A stretch of DNA of 64,000 bases, taken from positions 1 through 64,000 of the forward strand of contig CAJQUW010008596.1 in NCBI GenBank assembly GCA_907163375.1, read 5' to 3'. The notes below the pieces were generated by a model. That model was not told the origin of the DNA and searched no databases. It worked only from the letters and a program-made list of their open reading frames with translations. Every line of letters begins with the position of its first letter. Within the stretch, counting starts at the first letter, position 1. Shown piece after piece: positions 32,081-42,759 of the stretch. Origin of the DNA: Prostheceraeus crozeri. Its lineage: Eukaryota > Platyhelminthes > Polycladida > Euryleptidae. The translations under genes were made by a program, and so were the position numbers.

Positions 32081-32357
32081 ACGCGGCAGTTATCTAGCCG
32101 TCGAGTTGGACTTGTATGCAACGAAGAAGATAATTGAGTCGTCATAATGGTCTCGTTTCGTTGGACACAGGCTGACACTTGACTGTCATGGGCGTAACGC
32201 ACCTCGCTTCGGTTTAACTCTGATTCATAGGCTAATGGTTGGCGCTGGTGTGATTGACCGCGACTACACTGGCACATTGGGCGTGGTGCTGTTGTATAAA
32301 TGTGGCAAGGAGGCGTGGACTGAATATTGGCGACCGAATTGCCTAGCTGATTTGTGA
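32081..32357 (+). pseudogene. dUTPase remnant
   Basis: Two frames cover the trimeric dUTPase motifs in order. The first segment ends at a TAA (32145-32147) and holds motif 1 (a L-D-L-Y-A core). The second (32163-32357) holds motif 2 ([10 protein letters not shown]), motif 3 ([12 protein letters not shown] with the catalytic D and ligand Y) and motif 4-like G-V-V-L-Y-K. The R-I-A-Q-L-type segment is degraded and the Gly-rich motif 5 is missing. The enzyme hydrolyses dUTP to dUMP, keeping uracil out of viral DNA. It sits directly after PolB, on the same strand, inside the TIRs. Confidence 0.65.
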
Positions 32358-32499
32358 GCGCTACGAACATGACATGTAATTGTAACAAAGATGTAGCTGA
32401 TGACTTTGGTTCAACTAGTGTTTGAATAAAGGGCTGTTTTCATATTTTATGGTTTTGATTTCAGCATAGTTTCCGGAAGTTCGCTATTGTCATGTTAAA

Positions 32500-34000
32500 A
32501 TGAGTTTCAATCACATACTGGCCAGCAATGCAGCACCGGAAACTTATCGCAAGAATTGCTTCTCCTCCTACACCACACCAATGAAGCTGCGTTGTCAGCT
32601 ATCTGCCGAATGGGAGGTGGTGGTGACGAGTATATTCTGCCAAAGCTTCATCTATACTTTCACAGCAGACGATTCCACCACCGTGGATGAGTTACAGTCT
32701 CTTCAAAAGTTTGAAAGACCAAATCAAACTTCAACTTTTTCAAATTGAGTTTGAAGCAGATCGTTGATGAAAATGAAGTTAGGGGATGATGTTGACATAT
32801 TTTAACAGAAACTCATGGCCAAAATGAACACTATTATACGGGGATAGCGGTGTTGGAGTTTGTCAATAAGGGGAGACACGCTGGATCAAGCAACGGTTCA
32901 CGGATCAGTGCTTCGTGCTCCTCATAGACAAGCACCATGCAGTCATGCCGAAGCTGAATGATGTGCTCGCCCCGCTGGACAACTATTCCTCCAATGCTCA
33001 ACAGTTTATCATGTCAGCTAAATATTTCGGGGGATCGGTGGGTTGCATCATAGCGGTGCGACTTGGAACGCCTGTGCGCAGCCTAGTGGCAAAACCAACA
33101 AATGCGCTCTACTCACCTCTTGACGAGCTGGTGGCCGCCTTCGAGAAGTTTGTCACGAAAGTGGTGAGAACAGGCCAGACTATAAGCTGGTCAGCAGCAG
33201 CGGTGGCGACAACGAGACAGAGACGAAGCTTACTTTGGAGAGCGGTTCCACTTCCACCAATCCGATATTTCTCTATCTATTCAACAAGCCGGTCAACCAA
33301 GCATCCCAACTACGCCAGAAACGGGTGTTTGCACTCGAGGAGAACCAATTCGGCGGAACATTCAATTCGAAAGGTCTGCTCAAGAACGAATGGACTGTCT
33401 AAGCGCATCTGCTTCATCCACGTGTTGGTGTGGCTGGACTGACACAACGGACAATAAAAGTCACTAATTTGGAGGCGGTGTTTCATAATAGTATAGAAAA
33501 TGCGTGCAAGTATGTGACGAAGACAGTGGACCGACCCACTGCGCTTCACGCCGGCGGATGATGACCGTGTTAGCCTGTCCGTCCTCTCACTCAACGCAAC
33601 AGTCACCTTGAGTGATGAGCTACGTGTTTTCTTGACCTTTGATCAAGCCACTGACAGTGGGAAAGTCACGGTCACATCTTTCGGCGTCGTGTCATAATGG
33701 AACCGGATCAAATTCCTCTATCTCTACACCAACCTTGGTGAGTATGTCCGGATCGGTGATACACGAGCACCTCATCTGGCTGTACTGCTACATAATACAA
33801 AAGTGTGCCCCAATGTGCTTAAACGGTCTTCAAGAATCCCATGTACATCAAGATGAACATCACGAAAGTGCGAAATATTCACATGGAGATCTATGATGGT
33901 GCGGGCAAAATGATCCCATACCACAAGGGCGCAATGACCAAAATGCGGTTGCATTTCCGACGGCGCTATGTAATAGTGGAAATACCCAAATAGTATTGAT
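32500..34000 (+). pseudogene. Penton/minor-capsid-type structural protein, decayed
   Basis: The reading begins at ATG 32500: an L-x-S-N-A-A-P-E-T-Y-x-x-N segment, then W-E-V-V-V, a pattern I associate with an abundant Polinton structural protein. The end is at about 33720-33980: Y-L-Y-T-N-L-G-E-Y-V-R-I-G-D-T-R-A-P-H-L, then a Y-I-K-M-N segment, I-E/M-E-I-Y-D-G-A-G-K and L-H-F-R-R-R-Y. Between them sequence continues in changing frames with many stops. I cannot tell whether this is the penton base or another virion protein. It lies downstream of PolB and dUTPase on the same strand. Confidence 0.5.
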
Positions 34001-34250
34001 GCTGATGACCGTTTTACCTGACAAGTAATGCTTCAGCGGAGATGTACCCAAGTATCAGTCCTTTGCAGTACACAACTGCGTTTGCTGACCCCATCCAAGT
34101 GAGCGCTGATGGTGTGGAGTCTATCTTCTAGGACAGTGACATTGAAGAGGAGAGAAATAAAATGAGAAAGCAAAATGAAGAGGTGGGCATCACTATTACT
34201 TGGTTTGACAAACAGCAGAAATTGGTCCATGACGTTTACCCTGTGTAGCA
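34001..34250 (+). other. Element DNA with coding-like remains
   Basis: Frames in this stretch (for example a segment at about 34060-34240 with acidic and basic residues) look protein-like but are too short to assign. The last ten bases (34241-34250, CTGTGTAGCA) are the left target duplication of the nested element. Confidence 0.35.
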
Positions 34251-35085
34251 TAGAGTAGGGATATATAGGTAGAGTGTCGACTCAAAAAAGTATCTGTATA
34301 CAGTGAAAATTTCTATATCAAAAAATTGAGTTTTTTGCGGAGATTACGTTCCCGTGGTCCAAAAAGATTATTTGAGCAATTTTTAAAGGTCATAATTTTG
34401 CGAATTATTATACCACCGAGATGTCATCCCTTTGTAAGTAGTATGAAAGAAGTTGGATATCAAAAGGAATGAATATTTGCTAATAAGCATCCTGACTAAG
34501 CGGAAATCAAGCTGATTATTAAGGGAATTTCATGAATTGTATTATAATGAAAGTCTTAATCAAAAAGTCGCAGTATTATTCGTGCCTTCTTGACTGAAAT
34601 TTCAGGTTTTTAATTCAATTATCACCGGCATGATTTTAAGATTCACTAAATTCATGTTTCATTTCTAGAATCTGAATGGTGATGTGGAACCATTTACATC
34701 TTTCAAAGTTAAATGAGATCATTGTCTTTGATTATGTGATTTCGCTCTGTCAGTGACAGGTTGCCTGTGATGATAACGCTTAAGGAAATACTCTTGAGGT
34801 TAATCATGAAAGTAATAGCAACCCATCGAATTGCTAATTTAACAAACATTAAATCTCCAAGGCTGTCATGAGAATCTGTGAAATACCATCATTCCTTCTG
34901 CATTACAATCATGATCACTCAATTCCGTTGTAATTTCTGCAGAACTGCAAACAATTTAAATCTTATATTTGGCGACAATACCACCTGTATCTCCCTTGAG
35001 TTCATTTAATAAAATCGAAAGTGTATTCACATTGGCGATTTAAAAAATCCGGAGTTACCACTCTACCTAATATACCTACTCTATG
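34251..35085. mobile_element. MULE-like non-autonomous element, copy 1 (about 835 bp)
   Basis: Ends form inverted repeats of about 25 bp: TAGAGTAGGGATATATAGG at the left and the inverse of TAGAGTAGGTATATTAGG at the right. CTGTGTAGCA on the left and CTGTGTTGCA on the right (35086-35095) form a 10-bp target duplication with one mismatch. There is no ORF. A related copy lies at 48330-49108 with the same ends. Nine to eleven base duplications are typical of Mutator-like elements. It inserted into the Polinton after the latter arrived. Confidence 0.75.
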
Positions 35086-35095
35086 CTGTGTTGCA

Positions 35096-35990
35096 TAATG
35101 TGTTGAAAGGACAGAAATGGAACTACAGCTGGCAACGGTTCCCCTACATCCCGAAGAAGAATAATTCTGAGGAAATGGAACGCGGTCTAGTCTCCTCCAC
35201 AACTTGGTAATGGAGACAGTATCAGATGGACTGGCATTCCAGTGGAAGGTAACCACGAAATTCAAAGAAGATATTCTGCAATGTACCAACCAGTTGGATT
35301 GCCTGGTCATACACTCTCTGTCAAATTAACAAGATTACTCGGCCACCTGTACCATGTGCGTGTGCTGTAGGAGCGTCTCCCGTGGTTGATGCGGCCGCTG
35401 AAGACGGACGAGAAAATGAGCGCGAATGATTTTGATTGTGTGATTTTTGACCGCAATGTGGTAATGTGTGACAGACGCATCATCTTGAATGAACGTCATG
35501 ATGACCTATTAAGCGTTGAACAAATGATCAAGGTGTGGAATGAGAAGATGCGGTCACATTCACTATTCCTGTCTCCACCACCCTCGTCCTCCTCCATATC
35601 CGGCGCCGACATATAGATCGCAAGGCAAATCTGCAGTTTCTGTTACTTTGAAGTGGCCTACAAACACCAACACCTTTAGTGGCTAGCGGACAGGCAATAC
35701 GTCCACTGTAACTCTGTCACACTGGTTGAAATAACTTACTGCGACTTGATCTTGGGCCTACATTTGACTTTAACCCGGCGTCAGTTTCATGATCAAACAG
35801 TGGCTCTCCACCACTACCAACTGGCCAACTGGGCAAGAAGATGTCACTCTGTGTTGTGTTACTTCGAACGGTTGATGACACCGAGCTGGCAGTGATTGGC
35901 GACTGGCGGCTTTTCTTCCAACTCCAGCTCACGTGTTGGCTCTGTGATAAGAGATCAGTACCCGCCCAAGTGTGCTCATATCTGAGGCGG
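35096..35990 (+). other. Polinton interior, unassigned coding remains
   Basis: The nested element interrupts coding-like sequence that resumes here. One ORF (35386-35616, 76 codons) is rich in charged residues with a Pro/Ser tail; others have stops. I recognise no family. One of the capsid genes expected in a Polinton could be hidden here. Confidence 0.35.
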
Positions 35991-35997
35991 CATCGGT

Positions 35998-36549
35998 ATG
36001 AGCGTGACTGGCAGCTGGATTGTCAATGGCATGTATGAAGTGGATCTCGGCTGCGAATTCAATCTCACCGCCCTTCACCAATATCTCGGCGGGAGTGTGT
36101 CCTACGGGTGGCGACAGATATTCAGTGGCTGTGCTCGTGGGAAGAGGGCCAAAGAAGCGGAATGTATAAGTGCTTCGTTGCGGAAAAGTACAAGCAATGG
36201 TTTCTCCGACGGTTTCTCTTTCTGACGTGCTCTCCATGCTCTCCATGCTACTAGGGCAGCTGAGCATGAAGCACGAACTCTTCAACCCCATCCAGCCTCG
36301 TCAGCCAGTGAAGGTGGTGAGGACGAATGTGGTGATATGCGCCCAACTTTTATCAACTATTCGAATGTCTAACCCTCCCACTCGTCTGGCCAGGTTTTCT
36401 ACGAAAATGAACTCTTCCCGGTCATACAAATACGGAAAAGTTTTACTATTCTGGTGGCCGTTTTTCAAACTGGCAAGTGAATCATCACTAGCCTCAAAAC
36501 CCTGGAGCAGCTGTGGGAAATTTTGGAAACACTATCTCAAACAGAATGA
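35998..36549 (+). pseudogene. TATA-binding-protein-like remnant
   Basis: The sequence reads as two successive TBP-type repeats after allowing frameshifts. The first has V-D-L-G-C-E-F-N-L-T-A-L-H-Q-Y (compare the N-terminal L-G-C-x-L-D-L of TBP), later V-A-V-L-V and R-C-G-K-V-Q in the place of the S-S-G-K-x-x-x-T-G motif. The second has F-Y-E-N-E-L-F-P-V-I-Q, then T-I-L-V-A-V-F-Q-T-G-K, an in-frame stop, and I-T-S-L-K-T-L-E-Q-L-W, ending with TGA at 36547-36549. TBP homologues are known from large DNA viruses and would direct transcription. Being a single gene inside the TIRs, it is an element gene. Confidence is moderate because the frame is broken. Confidence 0.5.
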
Positions 36550-36690
36550 TCTGCTAAACCACCCACATGATGGTGTGCAATAGTGAAAGCGCGTCATATT
36601 TGATGCATTTGTTCTTTATTCACCGTTCGTTCAACGGGGTAAAATAAAGATGATGCATGCGCACCTCATTAAGATAAGCGTTGGTGGTAG
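36550..36690. other. Spacer between opposing genes
   Basis: Short gap between the plus-strand TBP-like remnant and minus-strand remains; it contains AAAATAAAG-type A-rich sequence and nothing assignable. Confidence 0.3.
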
Positions 36691-37740
36691 ATAAACTGTT
36701 AGTATAGAAGGAGTAATAAAGAGATGCCATTTGACGGCCATTTCCATGCTAGCGCGATCCATGATACCACGCTGCCGCGAAACAAGCACACGGTCCCAAC
36801 GATGAAATGAATAACCACTGCCTCAGTGCAATACACTTCTGACTCAGCTAGCAAGCCCGGGGCAGGCATAATATTCGCCACACTACTTTGGTTCACACCA
36901 GTGGTCAAGCAATCCTCCGGACCGGCGCACAAAGCCCAGCAGCACCTCTCTCACCCGTTCAGATAGTGGCTTCTCGATCCCCCGGCGTTTCGAGAGCTAG
37001 GTCTTGTACTTACCAGAATCACTTTTCACTGGCGCCGGCGCCTCTTGACACTGCCCGTGCAGCTGAGCAATTACTTCATACACCACTGCAAAATCCATTC
37101 CATCCATGAGGGGCGCCGGATCCTCCATTTCCGCAGCCACAGCAGAAGGACTGGGTGGAAGAAACAAACACACCTCTGTTGTGGGACTTTGTGGCGAGTA
37201 GAGTACTTGCGTGATCGCTACCTGGAGCGAGGCAAACTTGTCTACCTTCTCACCATGCGACCCCATGTACACGCCGTATACATGTATGAGACAAGTGTAA
37301 TAGCTATGCCCAAAGTCGTCCACAGACACCGTCCTTCGGTCAGAGTCGAAAGTGCGTACATCCTCCGACAACTTGACAAATAGCCGGTCGCGGATGTAAT
37401 CGGAGACACGAAATAATCTTAACGATTTCCGTTATTGTCAAGCCAGATCTTCGGCGCGTTGGGGGGGGGTAGCTGAAAAGACTCCTCAGCAAAAGACACC
37501 GCAAAAATATCCTGGAGAGCCGTCTTCGGAAAAAACAGTGAGCGCGAGTGATTAAAGATGGACCGCTTGGGTAGGCCGGTAAGAAATCCGGTGTCTGCAC
37601 AGCAAACTGGCCATATTAATTAGCAATGTATCGATACCAAAGATGCCCGATCTGCTTGACCGGTGAAATGGTCAGATCTTTGAGAGACACCGTCTTCGTC
37701 ACATAATACATGTCGGCAGTCATTCAGTCATTTTGATAAA
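36691..37740 (-). pseudogene. Minus-strand Polinton genes, possible ssDNA-binding protein and membrane protein
   Basis: Reading leftwards from an ATG near 37713, broken frames include a G-Q-F-A-V-Q-T-P-D-F-L segment. This recalls the Q-T-P-x-x of an RPA/OB-fold-like protein found in some Polintons and large viruses. A long frame (37371-36997) follows with H-V-Y-G-V-Y-M-G-S-H-G. Further left (36932-36699) a frame has a hydrophobic segment and could be a small membrane protein. A poly-G run (37464-37472) probably caused one of the shifts. The assignment is tentative. Confidence 0.35.
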
Positions 37741-38243
37741 ATCAACAAGCGAATGAGCGAAAACAGGACGAAACGGCGCTCCTCATATATCCTTCAGAGC
37801 GGAAGAAGCGAAAACTGAAATGGTATTATCCGAGACGCATAAGTTCCGAATTGCATCTCGGAACTGGAACCGTTGAATCCTTCTCAGTGAGAGGATTGAG
37901 AATATATATTTGCCCCACTTTCTGCCGGTCCGGACCAGTGTTTGGACTTGCATGTTCAGTACGGGGGGAGTTAGTTGAAAAATTATTCTAATTTTTTCCC
38001 TCCGAAAGGTCGATTTTCCAAAACATTTTTTTTAAAAAAAATTTCAAAAAAAATTTCCAAAAAATTTTCCATGATTTTCGATTTTTCGCTAATTTTTTAA
38101 ATTTTTGGCGAAAAATTCAAATTAAAAAATTCAAATTAAAGTTTAAATTCAAATTTAAAGTTTTCCGTAGATGTTCCGTTCCAAGTCCGTGTCCCATGAG
38201 CATTCCGTAGCTGATCCGTCACGGACCAACACATAAGCTAATT
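37741..38243. other. AT-rich subterminal region of the Polinton
   Basis: No gene. 37980-38160 is made of A/T runs such as AAATTTCAAAAA and repeated AAATTCAAATTAAA, followed by a GC-richer piece with repeated (T/A)(G/C)(A/T)TCCGT words up to the TIR. In position and style it resembles the array at 8029-8355. Confidence 0.4.
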
Positions 38244-38289
38244 TTCACTGACATCCCCCGTGTCCGCTAAACGGAAATTTTACACTACT
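38244..38289. repeat. Right terminal inverted repeat
   Basis: Inverse of 30893-30938, ending ACACTACT directly before the TTTGAT duplication at 38290-38295. Confidence 0.85.
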
Positions 38290-38295
38290 TTTGAT

Positions 38296-41200
38296 ACACG
38301 TTTCAATAGCAGTATTGAAAACCTCATTCAAATATCGCTGTGCTTTAATGTCTGTTTTTAAAACTGTCATTTGTTCCTTTGACAATGCACGTTTTACATT
38401 GATATAAGAAACCTTATGTTACTTGGCAAAATACTGGCACCACATTAGGTAATTAATTGTGTCTCAATATAAGTTGATGTGCATCAGTTCATGAATATTA
38501 TTGCATGAATATAGTGTCAGTGACTAGCAAAATGCATTTGAACGCCATCAAAGGAACCTTGTGTACATGTACATGTATGTATCTTCAGTTTGCACATCAC
38601 AATAAAGCAAAAAAAAGCAGAGACGATGTAAGAAGACAGTTTTCGATAAGAAGAAAGCGTCTCTTGAATATTCTTTGACCTGTTGTAATAAGGTGACAAT
38701 GGAATAGGGCACTGGCCCCTGTCTTGGTCAGAAAGCTGAAAACAAATCTAGAAATTAGATAACTATGTGATTATTATTTGTCATTATAGCCATACTGCAC
38801 ACACGCAAGATGATGGTGTCATAAAGTATTACACACAGCGAGATATAAGTCTAATTTGGGCTCAACGAAGGAAATTGTTGTAAAGCTTACTGCACGTTGA
38901 TCCCATGAGGTCAATCTGTTATCAATTAGCTGATGAACAAGAGTTCCTCTATTTTTCTTTGTTTCTCATTTCCTTTCATCTATATAGTGCAGATACTTTC
39001 ACTTTGGATTTGCTGCGGTTGTGTTGTATGCAATGAAATGATGCAGCTTAATCTGCTTTTGTTTGCAATATCGCATCGATGCTCATTCCTGCACTCCCTC
39101 TAAGTTCCACCAGATTCAACAGTAAACATGCAAATGAAATTACGGTACATGCACTGTCATCGAAACGAACAAAGTAGACGATGTTTACAAATAGATAGGA
39201 CGATTTAACTCACTTCGTTCTGTCAATTATGAATTTTGATCGGTTTCTCACCCCTCTCCACGGCGATTGTTGTGCATGATATACCTGCACATACGTGTAA
39301 GTAGTACACTAATGAGATAAAACCGAGGAAGTTAGTATCTGACATAAGTCCTTACTGCATTTCTCTAGGCTCAAGAATTTTTCGTACTCTATTAACATTT
39401 ACATTTGTTTTTCAGTTATACAAAATACAAAGTCATTCGCATTGCCAATTACAACTATTGACCCACTTCTTGGGGGCCCATGCCCACCTGAAAACCACTG
39501 ACTTATACCATCCATTTATTATCTTATGGAGCTCGATTTCATGGTAGGGCATAAATAAATAAATAGATCGAGACTAAATAATTATTTCATTTTTTGATTT
39601 TTGCGACGTTTTCATCTTTTAAAAACAAAAATAAATAAATGCTCTGACATATCAGTCAAAACCATGTGTATCAAGTCCATGTGAATTTTTTCTGTACTTT
39701 TATGACTGATGGAAAAGAGCAGTGGACCCTCCTGATCACCGACGCGGGTTTCCATCTTCACTCTAATCTCCAAGTTTGTGATCATTTGTGGAATATTTCA
39801 TGAGATGATAATTTATTAGAATGGCGCTTTTATCTTGACATGATGCTTTTTTGAAAACGAACAAGCAATATCTTAACCTCACACACACTACAAGTAATGA
39901 ATGAAGTTTTACATCTGATGCTTATATCTGACAAGAAAGAGTGGAATTGAATGCGAAAATGTCTTCCCTATCCATGCTCAAACTCTATCCCAATCACTTC
40001 TCTTGAATATAGATGCGTGTTTGCTCAAAAACGACCAAATTTATGGAGATAGCTTGACAGCTTCAAACCATAGTTGTAATAATGACAATACTCGTAAAAA
40101 ATCAATGTAGATGTAATCCATTGGATCTTTGTAGCTCAAAGCCACTAATTTGTTTCAATAGTGAGACAGATCATTTATTTCAATTTTTTGCTTCTCCTTG
40201 ACATAATAATTAACAACTTTCATTTCATACTGGATGGGAACTTTTATAGAAACTTAGGCATTTCAAGCATGCTTCCTTTAGATAGGAACTGTGGCAAATT
40301 GTAACCTGTTTATTATCATGTCTCTAAATTATTGAGTTTGTAAGTATTTTATTTGCGTAGTCATTGGAAATCCAAATGAAGCCATACATTACTCAACAAT
40401 AGCTATTCTTGATTTCGTGATATCTTACGCAAAAAGACATCTTAGACTATTGCACTTTCTCAACAGGACATTTTGAATAATGATATGGGACATTAAATAG
40501 AAATGAGGAAAGCAAAACGTGCACACTAAGACAATCATTTGCATTCTGAACATTCTTTAAAGATGATTGAAGATTGGTTAAAAGATTTACCTCTGAAATT
40601 CGAGCTCATACTTTTATTTAATCATAGCTTTTCAAAAGTAATTAGAATTCAGCTTCTTGTCGAGGGGTCATTCGATTGGCTGCCTTCCAGGATGGAGTGG
40701 GGCTCCGAAGCGTGGCTCAATCATAGAAATCATAGAAATAGATAACAATGAAATCTCTAAAACGGAAATCTAGCTTCATGCGATACACAATAGTGGCACA
40801 TAAACCACACGCATTTTCACTTAGCTACACCTGCCAACGTCTGCATCACTGGGTTAGAATCAGTCTTATGCGCAAATCTAAGCTTTTAATTGGTCATTCA
40901 TGCCTCTACATAGTTCCCCCGGATGTGCCGCGACCTTGAGTCAATTTCTATTCTTGTCAACTTCAGATATAAACAGTCTATTTCTATGGGTTCAATATAC
41001 CTACCCTGAACCGTTTTCAGATAAATGCTGTTTATTCATCAAGATCATAGATAAAATCGTTGCAACTGGTATCGTATTCATTGTTACAGATGTTTAATGC
41101 TCCTTGGACAATAGTGATGTAGTGATTAAAAGTTTTAAAACGCAAATAAATTTACAATTTCTTATTCATATAATCAGACAATTATTTATTGTTGAATAAC

Positions 41201-41733
41201 TGACCAGTTACTCCATGAATCTGTGTATTAACATTTGGATTAGGTGGCGTGCACTACATAATTACATGTATGTGCTTGTTGCTTTTGTATTCTTGCCGTC
41301 TTTTGATTCTTCAGTATGATTATGCATTTAAGTCAGAGAACCTGCTTTTCCGGTTTGAACGCCAGGCAATCTCAAAAATGCATGTGATTTACGATTTACT
41401 TTTATTTCAAAACCACACTTTGCACCTTTTTTAATTAACTACTAGCTCCCTTCTTCCCCTGACATGGCTTGTGTACAGACGAAAATTTGTGAATACATAC
41501 TCACAGACGTAATTAATGAAACAAACTATCATTAGCTTGAATTGAAGTTTGCTTCATTTTTTTCTCAGGTATGATGCAATTCTCGCTTTCTATGTATTAC
41601 CATTCAACACATTAGAGAATGGAGAAAGATCTATGGTGGTCAAATTTCAAATTTTGATATCGATACAACTGTTACAATTGCTTTTACAAATTGAACATAA
41701 ACGTGAACTGAAATCCAGCTTTTGTAAAATAAA
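38296..41733. other. Gene-free region
   Basis: Background DNA with ORFs under 80 codons; none has a recognisable domain. No repeat boundary was found for the Tc1 pseudogene that follows. Confidence 0.45.
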
Positions 41734-42755
41734 ATGGCACACGATCAGTTTACCAGAGGTATGGCTATTGGAATGATTCGTTGTGGTAGAAGTTGTGCGA
41801 GTGTTGCCGAAGAGCTGCAACTATCGAGAGTCGTTGTTTGGAGGTGGTGGTGTTGATGGAAAGCAGAAGGAGATGTTAAAAAGAAGAAGGGATCTGGTCG
41901 ACCAAGAAAGTCTGCAGGAAGGACATACGCACGTCTAGTTTTAGCTGCAAAGAGGGATAGATTTGTGTCAGTCCCAAAGGTAGTCGTACACTGGAAGAGT
42001 GCCTCAAATATAGACTGTAGCGTTCGAACGGCTTACCGAAGATTGCGAGAAGCTGGAATTCAATCGCGACGACCAGCTGTTCTAATTCCATTGAGTTTTG
42101 AGCACCGCAGAAGACGAGTCGCCTGGTGTGATGCCCATCGCTCATGGGATGACCATCACTGGCAGAAAGTCTTGTGGACCGATGAATCGAGATTCACACT
42201 GGATTTCAATGACGGTCGTGTCAGAGTGCATCGTCTTCCAGGTGAACGCTTTGCCCCATGCTGTATTAAAGAACACGACAGATATGGTGGTGGAAATGTT
42301 ATGCTGTGGGGTGACATTTGGCATGGCGGACGAACGACAGCAGTCATCATCAAAGGCACGTTGACTGGAGAGAGGTATCTCAATGAAATTGTGCTTCCTG
42401 TTGTTGCCCCAGTGGTCAGGGTGGAGGATCTCGTCTTCCAAGACGACAACGCAAGACCACATCGCTCCTCGTCTGTCATTGCCACTGTTAGGAGATTGAA
42501 CATTCAAACCCTTGACTGGCCTGCACGCTCACCTGACTTGTCACCCATTGAACAAGTCTAGGACGAGCTTGGGCGGCGAGTGAGAGACCGCTATTCACTT
42601 CCACCAGTGTCCCTGAAGATTCTCTCTGAATGATTGACAGAGCAGTGGCCTCTCCTTGAAACATCCATCATTCAGAAACTTTGTGAATCCATGCCATCTC
42701 GGATTACTGAATGTATTGGAGCTAGAGGGGGCACACGCGCTATTAAAGTTGAATC
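41734..42755 (+). pseudogene. Tc1-type transposase, three nonsense codons
   Basis: One frame runs from ATG 41734 over about 340 codons. The N-terminus has a helix-turn-helix (M-I-R-C-G-R-S-C-A-S-V-A-E-E-L), then K-K-G-S-G-R-P-R-K-S, the GRPR-like hook. The catalytic domain has D in W-T-D-E-S-R-F, D in F-Q-D-D-N-A-R-P-H and E in S-P-D-L-S-P-I-E-Q, with 34 residues between the last two (DD34E). Three stops lie in the frame: TGA near 41854, TAG at 42559-42561 (in place of the usual Trp) and TGA near 42631. There is no frameshift. Terminal repeats were not found by eye. Nonsense changes only indicate a fairly young dead copy. Confidence 0.85.
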
Positions 42756-42759
42756 TGCT

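Larger units (their letters stand above)
30887..38295. mobile_element. Polinton/Maverick-like insertion with TIRs and 6-bp TSD (about 7.4 kb)
   Basis: The element runs from 30893 to 38289 and is flanked by TTTGAT on both sides (30887-30892 and 38290-38295). Its ends are inverted repeats of about 46 bp beginning AGTAGTGT. A 6-bp duplication and AG-starting TIRs are the signature of Polinton integrases. Inside are remnants of PolB, dUTPase, a penton/capsid-type protein, a TBP-like protein and a possible ssDNA-binding protein. It is clearly GC-richer than the flanks. Typical Polintons are 15-20 kb, so it is internally deleted; integrase, ATPase and protease were not found. A MULE-like element (34251-35085) is nested in it. 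Confidence 0.85.

Noticed and set aside
31848..32147. Intact 99-residue protein
   Set aside because: Only its C-terminal part belongs to the dUTPase remnant; the rest is read-through of decayed DNA.
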